The position numbers and the translations under genes were made by a program. Shown piece by piece: positions 41,801 through 51,137 of a stretch of 64,000 bases of DNA. The first letter of the stretch is position 1. Each line of letters starts with the position of its first letter. This DNA is from Streptomyces sp. NBC_00457. GTDB lineage: Bacteria > Actinomycetota > Actinomycetes > Streptomycetales > Streptomycetaceae. The DNA lies in assembly GCF_036014015.1 (NCBI RefSeq), contig NZ_CP107905.1, positions 7,316,001 through 7,380,000 on the forward strand, written 5' to 3'. The notes beneath the pieces were generated by a model. That model was not told the DNA's origin and made no database searches. It was given only the letters and a program-made list of their open reading frames with translations.

Positions 41801-42916
41801 ATGACGGCGTCGAAACCACTGCACGACGAGTCCACGACCCTCCCGCACGGGGCCCACCTCGACAGTACGGCGCACATCATGAACCGGATCACCAGCCAGC
41901 TCGCCGACCAGCTCAGCCTCGTCTCCCGCGACGGCAGGCGACGCCCCGAGCCGCCCGCACCTGGGCCGGTGCCGGAGGTGGCGCCTGCCGGGCGACGCCT
42001 GGCACGCTCCCCCAGCCTCCGGCCGGGGGGACCCCCACTCGCCGCACCAGGCGAAAGCCCAAGTACATCCAGTACGAGAGCTTCCGCCTGGCACGCCGAG
42101 AGCACGCACCAGACGCCGCCCGGCCCGCCCTCCGGGCGGACGACGCCACCTCCGGCACCGGCCCTGGTCCTCGTGGCCCACGGCAGCCGCGACCCGCGCA
42201 CCCTGCGCACGGTCACCGCCCTCGTCGACCGCGTCCGCGAACTGCGCCCCGGCCTGCCCGTCCGTCTCGGCCACATCGAGCTGAACGAGCCCCTGCTCCC
42301 GGACACCCTCGCCGCCCTCGGCACCTCCGATGCCGTCCTCGTACCGCTCCTCCTCAGCCGCGGCTACCACGTCAAGCGCGACATCCCCGACATGGCCGCC
42401 GCAGCCCCGGCCCGCACCCGCGTCGCCACCGCCCTCGGCCCCCACCCCCTCCTCGTGGACGCCCTCCACGACCGCCTGACCGAGGCGGGCTGGCGGCGCA
42501 AGGGCGCGGAAAAGACCGGAGTCGTCCTGGCCGCAGCAGGTTCCCGCGACCCCGACGCGGCAACAGACACGGGCGTTACGGCACAGCTGCTGGCCGACCG
42601 CCTGGGCGTACCGGTGGTCCCCGCGTACGCGTCGGCAGCGAAGCCGACGGTGGAGGAAGCCGTACAGACGCTTACGGCCCGAGGCTGCCGCAGGGTGGCT
42701 GTAGCGAGCTACTTCACGGCCCCCGGCCACTTCGCGACCCAGTGCGCGGAGGCAGCCCCATGGATAGCGTCGGCCCCCCTGGGCACCCACCCGGCAATGG
42801 CCCGTTTGGTCCTGCACCGCTACGACGAGTCACTGAAAACGCAGGCTGACTGGACGTACGCAAGGGGCGCGGGGAACTGCGCGACCAGCCACCCACAACC
42901 CGCACTCGCAAGCTAA
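41801..42916 (+). CDS. Sirohydrochlorin chelatase, CbiX type
   Basis: 371 residues. Two CbiX half-domains: [21 protein letters not shown] with the metal-site His, then [17 protein letters not shown] and [16 protein letters not shown]; and a second [14 protein letters not shown] with [15 protein letters not shown]. It inserts Co or Fe into sirohydrochlorin and is a plausible siroheme source for NirB. The first ~115 residues are a Pro/Ser/Arg-rich, low-complexity leader, unusual for the family. The last ~15 residues ([14 protein letters not shown]) come from a copy of the dispersed repeat. The ATG at 41801 is the earliest; a start nearer the domain is possible. Confidence 0.85.
   Translation: MTASKPLHDESTTLPHGAHLDSTAHIMNRITSQLADQLSLVSRDGRRRPEPPAPGPVPEVAPAGRRLARSPSLRPGGPPLAAPGESPSTSSTRASAWHAESTHQTPPGPPSGRTTPPPAPALVLVAHGSRDPRTLRTVTALVDRVRELRPGLPVRLGHIELNEPLLPDTLAALGTSDAVLVPLLLSRGYHVKRDIPDMAAAAPARTRVATALGPHPLLVDALHDRLTEAGWRRKGAEKTGVVLAAAGSRDPDAATDTGVTAQLLADRLGVPVVPAYASAAKPTVEEAVQTLTARGCRRVAVASYFTAPGHFATQCAEAAPWIASAPLGTHPAMARLVLHRYDESLKTQADWTYARGAGNCATSHPQPALAS
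42862..42895 (-). repeat. Dispersed hairpin repeat, subfamily A, copy 2 (in cbiX tail)
   Basis: AAGGGGCGCGGGGAACTGCG then CGACCAGCCACCCA matches the copy at 12908 but lacks the left CGCCCC arm and the far end. The cbiX reading frame runs through it to stop at 42916. Confidence 0.75.
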
Positions 42917-42977
42917 CCGCACTCGGCAGACGCAAAGGCGCACACCGTTCGCCACCACCGGCGATTACTGTCGAGTC

Positions 42978-44228
42978 ATGCCGTACGACCTGCAGTCAAC
43001 CGAACGCTGGGCCCTCGAACCGGACAAGCGCCCCGGCCGAACGGCCTTCCAGCGCGACCGTGCCCGCATCCTGCACTCCGCCGCGCTCAGAAGGCTCGCG
43101 GGAAAAACCCAGGTCGTCACGCCAGGAAGCTCCTCGGTCTGGGACGCCAGTCCCCGCACCCGCCTCACCCACTCCCTGGAATGCGCCCAGGTCGGCCGAG
43201 AACTGGGCGCAGCCCTCGGCTGCGACCCCGACCTGGTCGAAGCCGCCTGCCTCTCCCACGACCTCGGCCACCCCCCGTTCGGCCACAACGGCGAACAGGC
43301 CCTCAACGAATTCGCGGAAGACTGCGGCGGCTTCGAGGGCAACGCCCAGTCCCTGAGGCTCCTCACCCGCATCGAGCCCAAACGGTTCACCCCCGAAGGC
43401 TCCGTCGGCCTCAACCTCACCCGAGCAGCCCTCGACGCGGCCACCAAGTACCCCTGGCCCCGCGGCGCCCACCCCGCCGACCCCAAGTCCCGGAAGTTCG
43501 GCGTCTACGACGACGACCGCCCCGTCTTCGACTGGGTCCGCAAGGACGCCCCCGGCACCCGCACCTGCTTCGAGGCCCAGGTCATGGACTGGTCCGACGA
43601 CGTGGCCTACTCCGTGCACGACGTCGAGGACGGCCTGCACGCCGGCCACATCGACCCCAACTGCCTGCACGCCGAACCGGAACGGCAGGCGGTCTTCGCG
43701 GTCGCCATCGGCCGCTACGTCCCCTCGGACACCGACCCCGCCGAACTCGCCGAGGCCCTCGACCGTCTCCTGGACGAGGACTGGTGGCCGCACGGCTACG
43801 ACGGCACGGCCGTGGCCCAGGCCCGCCTCAAGGACGCCACCAGCCAGCTCATCGGCCGTTTCTGCCTGGGCGCCGAGGCCGCCACGCGCGCGGCGTACGG
43901 CACCGGCCGCCTGACGAGATACGCCGCCGAACTCGTCGTACCGCGCGAGGTCCGCCTCGAATGTGCCGTCCTGAAGGCCGTCGCCGACCGGTACGTCATG
44001 CAGCGCGCCGAACAGGAACGTCTCCGCGCCGACCAGCGCATCGTCGTCGCGGAACTCGCCGACGCGCTCACCACCCGCGCGCCCGACGGACTCGACCCCC
44101 AGTTCCGCGCACTGTTCGACCGGGCGCCCGACGACCGCGCCCGCAAACGTGTGATCGTCGACCAGATCGCGTCGCTCACGGACGCGTCGGCGCGGTCGTT
44201 GCACCAGAGGCTCACGGGACGGCAGTGA
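42978..44228 (+). CDS. dgt: Deoxyguanosinetriphosphate triphosphohydrolase-like HD protein
   Basis: 416 residues. HD-domain residues: [18 protein letters not shown] (His65), [18 protein letters not shown] (His94-Asp95) and [17 protein letters not shown] (later Asp). It splits dNTPs to nucleoside and triphosphate, helping control dNTP pools; cytosolic. The ATG at 42978 is the first plausible start after the cbiX stop. It lies upstream of the oxidoreductase, dnaG and sigma genes on the same strand, matching the usual Streptomyces order. Confidence 0.93.
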   Translation: MPYDLQSTERWALEPDKRPGRTAFQRDRARILHSAALRRLAGKTQVVTPGSSSVWDASPRTRLTHSLECAQVGRELGAALGCDPDLVEAACLSHDLGHPPFGHNGEQALNEFAEDCGGFEGNAQSLRLLTRIEPKRFTPEGSVGLNLTRAALDAATKYPWPRGAHPADPKSRKFGVYDDDRPVFDWVRKDAPGTRTCFEAQVMDWSDDVAYSVHDVEDGLHAGHIDPNCLHAEPERQAVFAVAIGRYVPSDTDPAELAEALDRLLDEDWWPHGYDGTAVAQARLKDATSQLIGRFCLGAEAATRAAYGTGRLTRYAAELVVPREVRLECAVLKAVADRYVMQRAEQERLRADQRIVVAELADALTTRAPDGLDPQFRALFDRAPDDRARKRVIVDQIASLTDASARSLHQRLTGRQ

Positions 44229-44338
44229 GGTGAATCAAGCCCGAATGTGACCCTCCGTGGCCTGATCGGGCCACTCCCTCTTCCCCCATCACGCTGCGTG
44301 CGGGACGCTCGCATGTGGCGGCACCGTGCAGTGTTCAA

Positions 44339-44355
44339 CTGGGGGAAACCCCCAG
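44339..44355 (+). promoter_or_regulatory. Leader hairpin next to a ribosome binding site
   Basis: CTGGGGG-AAA-CCCCCAG is a perfect 7-bp stem ending six bases before the GAGGAGG site (44361) of the oxidoreductase gene. It could influence translation or mark an RNA processing site. Confidence 0.4.
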
Positions 44356-44374
44356 ACCCCCGAGGAGGCATCAA

Positions 44375-45640
44375 GTGGTCGACGCGGATCAGACATTCGT
44401 CATCGTCGGAGGCGGTCTCGCCGGCGCGAAGGCGGCCGAGACACTCCGAGCGGAGGGCTTCACCGGCCGCGTGATACTGATCTGCGACGAACGCGATCAC
44501 CCGTACGAGCGCCCGCCCCTCTCCAAGGGCTATCTGCTCGGCAAGGAGGAGCGCGACAGCGTCTTCGTGCACGAGCCCGCCTGGTACGCCCGTAACGACA
44601 TCGAGCTGCACCTCGGCCAGACCGTCGACGCCATCGACCGTACGGCCAAGACGGTCCGCTTCGGCGAGGACGGCACCGTTGTCCGCTACGACAAGCTGCT
44701 CCTCGCGACCGGCGCCGAGCCCCGCCGCCTGGACGTTCCCGGCACGGACCTCGCGGGCGTCCACCATCTGCGCCGCCTCGCCCACGCCGAACGCCTCAAG
44801 GGCGTCCTGGCCTCCCTGGGCCGCGACAACGGCCACCTCGTCATCGCCGGCGCCGGCTGGATCGGCCTGGAGGTCGCGGCGGCGGCCCGGGAGTACGGCG
44901 CGGAGGTCACGGTCGTCGAGCCGGAGCCGACCCCGCTGCACGGCGTCCTCGGGCCCGAACTCGGCAACGTCTTCGCCGAGCTGCATCGCGAGCACGGTGT
45001 CCGCTTCCACTTCGGCGTGCGGCTGACGGAGATCATCGGCCAGGACGGCATGGTCCTCGCCGCCCGCACCGACGACGGCGAGGAACACCCCGCGCACGAC
45101 GTCCTCGCGGCGATCGGCGCGGCCCCGCGCATCGCCCTCGCGGAGTCGGCCGGGCTGGACATCGCCGAGCGCGCGTACGGCGGCGGCGTGCTGGTCGACG
45201 AACAGCTGCGCACCTCCGACCCCGACATCTACGCGGCCGGCGACGTCGCCGCGTTCCCGCACGCCCTGTTCGGCACCCGCGTACGCGTCGAGCACTGGGC
45301 CAACGCCCTCAACGGCGGCCCGGCGGCGGCCCGCGCGATGCTCGGCCGGGACGGCACCTACGACCGCGTGCCCTATTTCTTCTCCGACCAGTACGACCTC
45401 GGGATGGAGTACTCCGGCTGGGCGCCCCCGGGCACGTACGACGAAGTGGTGATCCGGGGGGACGCCGGAAAGCGTGAGTTCATCGCCTTCTGGGTGAAGG
45501 AGAACCGCGTGCTGGCCGGGATGAACGTGAATGTGTGGGACGTCACAGACCCGATCCAGCAGCTGATTCGTTCCGCGGCACGCGTGGACACAGAGGCGCT
45601 CGCGGACCCGCACGTACCACTCGACAGCCTCATCCCGTAG
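44375..45640 (+). CDS. Ferredoxin-reductase-like FAD oxidoreductase
   Basis: 421 residues. FAD motif: TFVIVGGGLAGAKAAETLRAEG; then HPYERPPLSKGYLLGKEE, typical of rhodocoxin/putidaredoxin reductases. NAD(P) motif: LVIAGAGWIGLEVAAAAREYG. Second FAD motif: IYAAGDVAAFPH. The C-terminal dimer domain includes HWANALNGGPAAARAML and FFSDQYDLGMEYSGWAP. It transfers electrons from NAD(P)H to a small Fe-S protein; the partner is not in the window. The GTG start at 44375 follows GAGGAGG. It lies 48 bases before dnaG and may be co-transcribed with it. Confidence 0.92.
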   Translation: MVDADQTFVIVGGGLAGAKAAETLRAEGFTGRVILICDERDHPYERPPLSKGYLLGKEERDSVFVHEPAWYARNDIELHLGQTVDAIDRTAKTVRFGEDGTVVRYDKLLLATGAEPRRLDVPGTDLAGVHHLRRLAHAERLKGVLASLGRDNGHLVIAGAGWIGLEVAAAAREYGAEVTVVEPEPTPLHGVLGPELGNVFAELHREHGVRFHFGVRLTEIIGQDGMVLAARTDDGEEHPAHDVLAAIGAAPRIALAESAGLDIAERAYGGGVLVDEQLRTSDPDIYAAGDVAAFPHALFGTRVRVEHWANALNGGPAAARAMLGRDGTYDRVPYFFSDQYDLGMEYSGWAPPGTYDEVVIRGDAGKREFIAFWVKENRVLAGMNVNVWDVTDPIQQLIRSAARVDTEALADPHVPLDSLIP

Positions 45641-45688
45641 CCGACGGCAGCAGTCAGGAATGTCGGTCCGCCCCCGTAGAATCACCGC

Positions 45689-47587
45689 GTGGCAGGACGG
45701 ATCAACGACGAGGACGTGAAGGCGGTTCGGGACGCGGTCCCGATCGACGCCGTCGTGTCCGAGTACCTCCAGCTGCGCCCCGCGGGCGGCGGCAACATGA
45801 AGGGTCTCTGCCCGTTCCACGACGAGAAGTCACCGTCCTTCCAGGTCAGCCCGAGCAAGGGGTTCTTCCACTGCTTCGGCTGCCAGGAGGGCGGCGACAC
45901 CATCACGTTCGTGATGAAGGTCGACCACCTCTCCTTCTCCGAGGCGGTCGAGCGTCTGGCCGGCCAGGCCGGCATCACCCTGCGGTACGAGGAGGGCGGG
46001 TACAACCCCTCCCACCAGCGCGGCGAACGCATCCGCCTGGTCGAGGCCCACAAGATCGCCGCGCAGTGGTATGCGGAGCAGCTGGCCACCAGCCCGGAGG
46101 CGGACACCGGCCGCAAGTTCCTCGCCGAGCGCGGCTTCGACCAGTCCGCCGCCGAGCACTTCTCCGTCGGCTACAGCCCCCAGGGCTGGGACCACCTCAC
46201 CCGCTACCTCCGCGGCAAGGGCTTCTCCGACAAGGAGCTGCTCCTGTCCGGCCTCGCCCAGGAGGGCCGCCGCGGCCCCATCGACCGCTTCCGCGGCCGG
46301 CTGATGTGGCCGATCCGCGACATCGCCGGCGACGTGGTCGGCTTCGGCGCCCGCAAGCTGTACGAGTCCGACAACGGCCCCAAGTACCTCAACACCCCCG
46401 ACACGGCGATCTACAAGAAGTCCCAGGTCCTGTACGGCGTCGACCTCGCGAAGCAGCACATCGCCAAGGCCAGCCGCGCGGTCGTCGTCGAGGGCTACAC
46501 CGACGTCATGGCCTGCCACCTCGCCGGCGTCACCACCGCCATCGCCACCTGCGGTACGGCCTTCGGCGGCGACCACATCAAGATCCTCCGCCGCCTCCTC
46601 ATGGACAACGGCTCGGCCCGCGTGATCTTCACCTTCGACGGCGACGCGGCCGGCCAGAAGGCGGCCCTGCGGGCCTTCGAGGACGACCAGAAGTTCGCCG
46701 CCGAGACGTACATCGCGATCGCGCCCGACGGCATGGACCCCTGCGAGCTGCGCCTGGCCAAGGGCGACGAGGCGGTGGCCGACCTGGTCGAACCCCGCAC
46801 GCCCCTCTTCGAGTTCGCGCTCCGCCAGATCGTCAGCCGCTACGACCTCGACACCCCCGCGGGCCGCGCCTCGGCGCTGGACGAGTCGGCGCCGATCGTC
46901 GCCCGCATCAAGAACACCGGCGCCCAGCACGAGGTCGCCGTCCAGCTCGCGGGCATGCTCGGCATCCTCGACACCCAGTTCGTGGTCAAGCGGGTCGCCC
47001 AGCTGGCGCGCTGGGCCAGGGACCGCGGCGGCAAGGGCCCGGCCCCCGCCCAGCAGCGCCACACGCAGCAGTACGACACGGTCCGCGCCCCCTCCGGCCC
47101 GGCCCTGAACCTCCGCAACCCGGTGTACGCCACCGAACGCGAGCTACTGAAACTCGCCCTCCAGCGCCCCGAGTTGGTCTCCCCGGCCTTCGACGCATAC
47201 GGCATCGACGAGTTCACCGCCCCGCCCTACGCCGCCGTACGCCAGGCCGTCATGGACGCGGGCGGCGCGGAGTACGGCATCCAGGACCCGCAGGAATACC
47301 TGGTCCGCGTCCGCGAGGCCGCCCCCGACGACCAGGTCCGCGCGATGGTGACGGAGCTGGCGGTGGAGGCGATCATGCGCCGCACCGTCGACGAGATCTA
47401 CGCCGGCGATCAGCTCGTCATGGTCCGCCGCCGCGCCGTGGACCGCCGCATCCAGGAGATCCAGGGCACCCTCACCCGCCTCACCAACGGCGGCGACCCG
47501 GCCCAACTGGCCGCCGTACAGAACGAGTTGTGGGTGCTCCAGCAGTACGGCCAGGCGCTGCGGGAGCGGGGAGTGGCGGCGCTCTAG
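45689..47587 (+). CDS. dnaG: DNA primase
   Basis: 632 residues. The CHC2 zinc finger uses Cys41, His44, Cys62 and Cys65 (LCPFHDEKSPSF and FFHCFGCQEGGD). The TOPRIM centre is AVVVEGYTDVMACHLAG with the later VIFTFDGDAAGQKAAL. The C-terminal helicase-binding part is present (ERELLKLALQRPEL and onward). It makes RNA primers for replication. The GTG start gives the usual AGRINDEDVKAVRDAVPIDAVV N-terminus, of which the first Val is read as Met. A terminator hairpin follows. Confidence 0.97.
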   Translation: MAGRINDEDVKAVRDAVPIDAVVSEYLQLRPAGGGNMKGLCPFHDEKSPSFQVSPSKGFFHCFGCQEGGDTITFVMKVDHLSFSEAVERLAGQAGITLRYEEGGYNPSHQRGERIRLVEAHKIAAQWYAEQLATSPEADTGRKFLAERGFDQSAAEHFSVGYSPQGWDHLTRYLRGKGFSDKELLLSGLAQEGRRGPIDRFRGRLMWPIRDIAGDVVGFGARKLYESDNGPKYLNTPDTAIYKKSQVLYGVDLAKQHIAKASRAVVVEGYTDVMACHLAGVTTAIATCGTAFGGDHIKILRRLLMDNGSARVIFTFDGDAAGQKAALRAFEDDQKFAAETYIAIAPDGMDPCELRLAKGDEAVADLVEPRTPLFEFALRQIVSRYDLDTPAGRASALDESAPIVARIKNTGAQHEVAVQLAGMLGILDTQFVVKRVAQLARWARDRGGKGPAPAQQRHTQQYDTVRAPSGPALNLRNPVYATERELLKLALQRPELVSPAFDAYGIDEFTAPPYAAVRQAVMDAGGAEYGIQDPQEYLVRVREAAPDDQVRAMVTELAVEAIMRRTVDEIYAGDQLVMVRRRAVDRRIQEIQGTLTRLTNGGDPAQLAAVQNELWVLQQYGQALRERGVAAL

Positions 47588-47914
47588 TCCGCTTCCGGTT
47601 CCTCTTGCCCCCTGGCTGGTTCCCCGGCATATGACGGGGAACCCGGAAAGAGAGGTTTTTCGCAGGGGTAACCACGCGGTCACGGACCGGACTCAAAAAG
47701 TCACCGCACGCCCCTCGTGGCGGCGATGTGTCGTACTCCACACTGGGTTCCGGTGCCTGAGTCCTCGGAGCGCGGCCGATCCGTCCCCAACGGATCCCAC
47801 ACCCCCGCGGTTCCGCTCATCGCGTACGGGACGGACAGCGGCGTGGCCGCCGACTCCGCTCCCGAAGCAGCGCTGCCGCACACCTCAGCAGCGATCATCC
47901 TGGAGGTCGCCCCC
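47588..47914. promoter_or_regulatory. dnaG-sigma gene spacer with terminator
   Basis: 327 bases. Hairpin GGTTCCCC/GGGGAACC at 47618-47643, followed by a T5 run at 47656, ends dnaG. The downstream half is the leader of the sigma gene. The sigma frame itself is open back to 47717, so part of this stretch could be coding if an earlier GTG is used. Confidence 0.55.
47618..47643 (+). terminator. Terminator after dnaG
   Basis: 8-bp perfect stem GGTTCCCC/GGGGAACC with a ten-base loop, 30 bases past the dnaG stop, with a short T-run about 12 bases downstream. Confidence 0.6.
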
Positions 47915-49027
47915 GTGCAGACCCAGACCCTGACCCAGACCGACATCACGGAGCCGGAAGCGGAGACCGACGTGCTCGTCGCTGTTCCGCCGCAGGGCCG
48001 TGTCGTGCACCACCCCGAGGCGGAGCCGGAGGCCCCGCAGGAGGCGGCGGAACCGCCCGTCGAAGAGGCGGAACCCGAGCCGGTGGAGCCTCCGCGCGGC
48101 CGCCCCGACACCAGCGGCCCGTCCTCGGACCTGTTCCGCCAGTACCTCCGCGAGATCGGCCGCATCCCCCTGCTCACCGCGGCCGAGGAAGTCGAACTCG
48201 CCCGCCGTGTCGAGGCCGGCCTGTTCGCCGAGGAGAAACTCGCCGGCGCCTGTGACCTGGACAGCCAGCTCGCCCTCGACCTCGACAAACTCGTCGTCAT
48301 GGGCCGGATGGCCAAGCGCCGCCTCATCGAGGCGAACCTGCGGCTCGTCGTGTCCGTCGCGAAACGGTACGTCGGCCGCGGGCTGACCATGCTCGACCTC
48401 GTCCAGGAGGGCAACCTCGGACTCATCCGCGCGGTGGAGAAGTTCGACTACGCCCGCGGCTACAAGTTCTCCACGTACGCCACCTGGTGGATCCGCCAGG
48501 CCATGTCCCGAGCCCTCGCCGACCAGGCCCGCACTATCCGAGTCCCGGTCCACGTGGTCGAGTTGATCAACCGGGTCGTCCGCGTCCAGCGCCGCATGCT
48601 CCAGGAACGCGGCTACGAACCCACCCCCGAAGAGGTCGCCGCCCACCTCGACCTCGCACCCGAGCGCGTCAGCGAGGTCCTGCGCCTGGCCCAGGAACCG
48701 GTGTCCTTGCACGCCCCCGTGGGCGAGGAGGACGACGTGGCCCTCGGCGACCTCATAGAGGACGGCGACGCCGCAAGCCCGGTGGAATCAGCAGCGTTCC
48801 TCCTCCTCCGAGAGCACCTCGAGGCCGTCCTCTCCACCCTCGGCGAACGCGAACGCAAGGTCGTCCAACTCCGCTACGGCCTGGCAGACGGCCGCCCCCG
48901 CACGCTGGAGGAGATCGGCCGCATCTTCGGCGTGACGCGGGAACGAATCCGCCAGATCGAGTCGAAGACATTGAACAAACTGCGCGACCACGCGTTCGCG
49001 GACCAGCTGAGGGGCTATCTGGACTGA
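47915..49027 (+). CDS. RNA polymerase principal-type sigma factor (HrdA/HrdB-like)
   Basis: 370 residues from the GTG at 47915. The acidic Pro/Glu-rich N-terminus precedes region 1.2 ([30 protein letters not shown]). Region 2 is [55 protein letters not shown]; region 3 follows; region 4 is [15 protein letters not shown] then [28 protein letters not shown]. This is group 1/2 sigma70; position next to dnaG suggests HrdA rather than HrdB (inference). GGAGG eight bases before 47915 decides the start, though GTGs at 47717 and 47753 would add up to 66 residues. Confidence 0.9.
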   Translation: MQTQTLTQTDITEPEAETDVLVAVPPQGRVVHHPEAEPEAPQEAAEPPVEEAEPEPVEPPRGRPDTSGPSSDLFRQYLREIGRIPLLTAAEEVELARRVEAGLFAEEKLAGACDLDSQLALDLDKLVVMGRMAKRRLIEANLRLVVSVAKRYVGRGLTMLDLVQEGNLGLIRAVEKFDYARGYKFSTYATWWIRQAMSRALADQARTIRVPVHVVELINRVVRVQRRMLQERGYEPTPEEVAAHLDLAPERVSEVLRLAQEPVSLHAPVGEEDDVALGDLIEDGDAASPVESAAFLLLREHLEAVLSTLGERERKVVQLRYGLADGRPRTLEEIGRIFGVTRERIRQIESKTLNKLRDHAFADQLRGYLD

Positions 49028-49040
49028 TGCCGACTGCGGG

Positions 49041-49082
49041 CCGGTGGGGGCCGGTCGCGCAGTTCCCCGCGCCCCTGGGGCG
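49041..49082 (+). repeat. Dispersed hairpin repeat, subfamily A, copy 3
   Basis: CCGGTCGCGCAGTTCCCCGC then GCCCCTGGGGCG, the plus-strand version of the copies at 12908 and 42862. It sits 14 bases after the sigma stop, in the convergent gap before the ABC transporter. The remainder of that 180-base gap holds nothing else I recognise. Confidence 0.8.
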
Positions 49083-49208
49083 TTGCAGGGGCGTCGCACC
49101 TCGCGTAGCTGCGGGCATTCGTGCCGCCTAGGGCGGCACGGGTGGGCGCAGGCGGCACCCCGTCGCGCCGGGCTGCGCCACGCCCCCGCCCCCACGCCGC
49201 GCACCCGC

Positions 49209-51137
49209 TCAGTCCACCTCAGCCACCGCCTGCGCGAACTGCGCCTTGTACAGCCGCGCATAAGCCCCGTCGGCCGCCAGCAACTCCCCGTGCGCCCCCT
49301 GTTCCACGATCGCCCCGTTCTCCATCACCAGAATCGTGTCGGCATCCCGAATCGTCGACAGCCGATGCGCGATGACGAACGACGTACGCCCGTGCGCCAG
49401 CTTCGCCATCGCCTTCTGGATCAGCACCTCGGTCCGCGTGTCCACAGAACTCGTCGCCTCGTCCAGCACCAGGATCACCGGATCGGACAGAAACGCCCGC
49501 GCGATGGTGATCAGCTGCTTCTCACCCGCGCTGACCCCGGTCCCCTCGTCGTCGATCACGGTGTCGTACCCGTCCGGCAGCGTCCGGACGAACCGGTCCG
49601 CGTGCGCAGCCCGCGCCGCCTCCTCGATCTCGCCCCGGGTGACGTCCCTGGACGCCCCGTACGCGATGTTCTCGGCGATGGTCCCGCCGAACAACCAGGT
49701 GTCCTGGAGCACCATGCCGATCCCGGCGCGCAGTTCGTCCCGGGACATCCGGACGATGTCGACGCCGTCGAGGGTGATCCGCCCGCCGGAGACCTCGTAG
49801 AACCGCATGAGCAGATTGACGAGGGTGGTCTTGCCGGCACCCGTGGGGCCCACGATCGCGACCGTGTGCCCGGGCTCGACCTTCAGCGACAGGTCCTCGA
49901 TGAGCGGCTTCTCGGGGTCGTACCGGAAGGACACATGCTCCAGCGCCACCCGCCCGCGCAGCTCCTCCGGCCGCTCGCCCGGCATCGGATCGGCCTCCTG
50001 CTCCTCGGCGTCGAGGACTTCGAAGATCCGCTCGGACGAGGCGACCCCGGACTGCACGAGGTTCGCCATCGACGCGACCTGCGTGAGCGGCATGGAGAAC
50101 TGCCGGGAGTACTGGATGAAGGCCTGCACATCACCGATGGACAGCGAGCCGGACGCGACCCGCAGGCCACCGACCACCGCGACCAGCACGTAGTTGATGT
50201 TCGACACGAACATCATCAGCGGCTGCATGATCCCGCTGTTGAACTGCGCCTTGAACCCGGCCTCGTACAACGCGTCGTTCTGCTCGGCGAACTGCCGCGC
50301 CGACTCGTCCTGCCGCCCGAACACCTTCACCAGCGCGTGCCCGGTGTACATCTCCTCGACGTGCGCGTTGAGCTTCCCGGTGGAGCGCCACTGCTGCACG
50401 AAGTGCGGCTGCGACCGCTTCCCGACCCGGGTGGCGACGACGAACGACAGCGGCACGGTCACCAGCGCCACCAGCGCCAGGATCCAGGACACCCAGAACA
50501 TCATCGCGAGCACACCGATGATGGTGAGCACGGAGTTGATGAGCTGCCCCATCGACTGCTGCAACGTCTGCCCGATGTTGTCGATGTCGTTGGTGGCACG
50601 GGACAGCACCTCACCGCGCTGCCGCTTGTCGAAGTACGACAGCGGCAGCCGCGACAGCTTCGTCTGTACGTCCTCCCGCATCCGGTACATCGTCCGGTTC
50701 ACGGAACGGTTCACCAGCCGCGTCGCCACCAGCATCAGCAGCCCCGCCACCACGAACACGCCCAGCGCGAGCAGCAGTACGGAGCCGACCGCATCGAAGT
50801 CGACGCCCTGACCCGGCGTGAAGTCCGTGCTGCGGAGCATGTCGGCGACCGAGCCGTCACCCCGCTCCCGCATGGCATGGAGCACCTGCTCCTTGGTGGA
50901 CCCGGCCTCGAACTGGCGCCCGACGATGCCCGCGAAGACCAGGTCGGTCGCGTGGCCGAGGATCTTCGGCCCGACCACCGACAGGCCCACGCTCACCACC
51001 ACGCACAGCAGCAGCGCGCAGATCGTGAGCCGTTCGGGTCTGAACTGGGCGACGAGCCGTTTGCCCGACCCCTTGAAGTCCATCGAGCGGTGCTCGGGCC
51101 CCGTCCCGGCCATCATCCGCCCTGCAGGCCCGGCCAT
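49209..51137 (-). CDS. ABC transporter, TMD-NBD fusion (second half of exporter pair)
   Basis: 642 residues. The N-terminal type IV exporter domain has six helices (LTICALLLCVVVSVGLSVVG onward, residues ~35-360). The NBD has Walker A VGPTGAGKTTL, Q-loop VLQDTWLF, a signature VSAGEKQLI in place of LSGGQ (common in this subfamily), Walker B VILVLDEATSSVDT and the H-loop AHRLST. Its ATG overlaps the upstream stop by one base (TGATG), so it forms a heterodimer with the 51137-52870 protein. Such pairs export lipids, peptides or drugs; substrate unknown. Confidence 0.94.
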   Translation of the reverse strand: MAGPAGRMMAGTGPEHRSMDFKGSGKRLVAQFRPERLTICALLLCVVVSVGLSVVGPKILGHATDLVFAGIVGRQFEAGSTKEQVLHAMRERGDGSVADMLRSTDFTPGQGVDFDAVGSVLLLALGVFVVAGLLMLVATRLVNRSVNRTMYRMREDVQTKLSRLPLSYFDKRQRGEVLSRATNDIDNIGQTLQQSMGQLINSVLTIIGVLAMMFWVSWILALVALVTVPLSFVVATRVGKRSQPHFVQQWRSTGKLNAHVEEMYTGHALVKVFGRQDESARQFAEQNDALYEAGFKAQFNSGIMQPLMMFVSNINYVLVAVVGGLRVASGSLSIGDVQAFIQYSRQFSMPLTQVASMANLVQSGVASSERIFEVLDAEEQEADPMPGERPEELRGRVALEHVSFRYDPEKPLIEDLSLKVEPGHTVAIVGPTGAGKTTLVNLLMRFYEVSGGRITLDGVDIVRMSRDELRAGIGMVLQDTWLFGGTIAENIAYGASRDVTRGEIEEAARAAHADRFVRTLPDGYDTVIDDEGTGVSAGEKQLITIARAFLSDPVILVLDEATSSVDTRTEVLIQKAMAKLAHGRTSFVIAHRLSTIRDADTILVMENGAIVEQGAHGELLAADGAYARLYKAQFAQAVAEVD

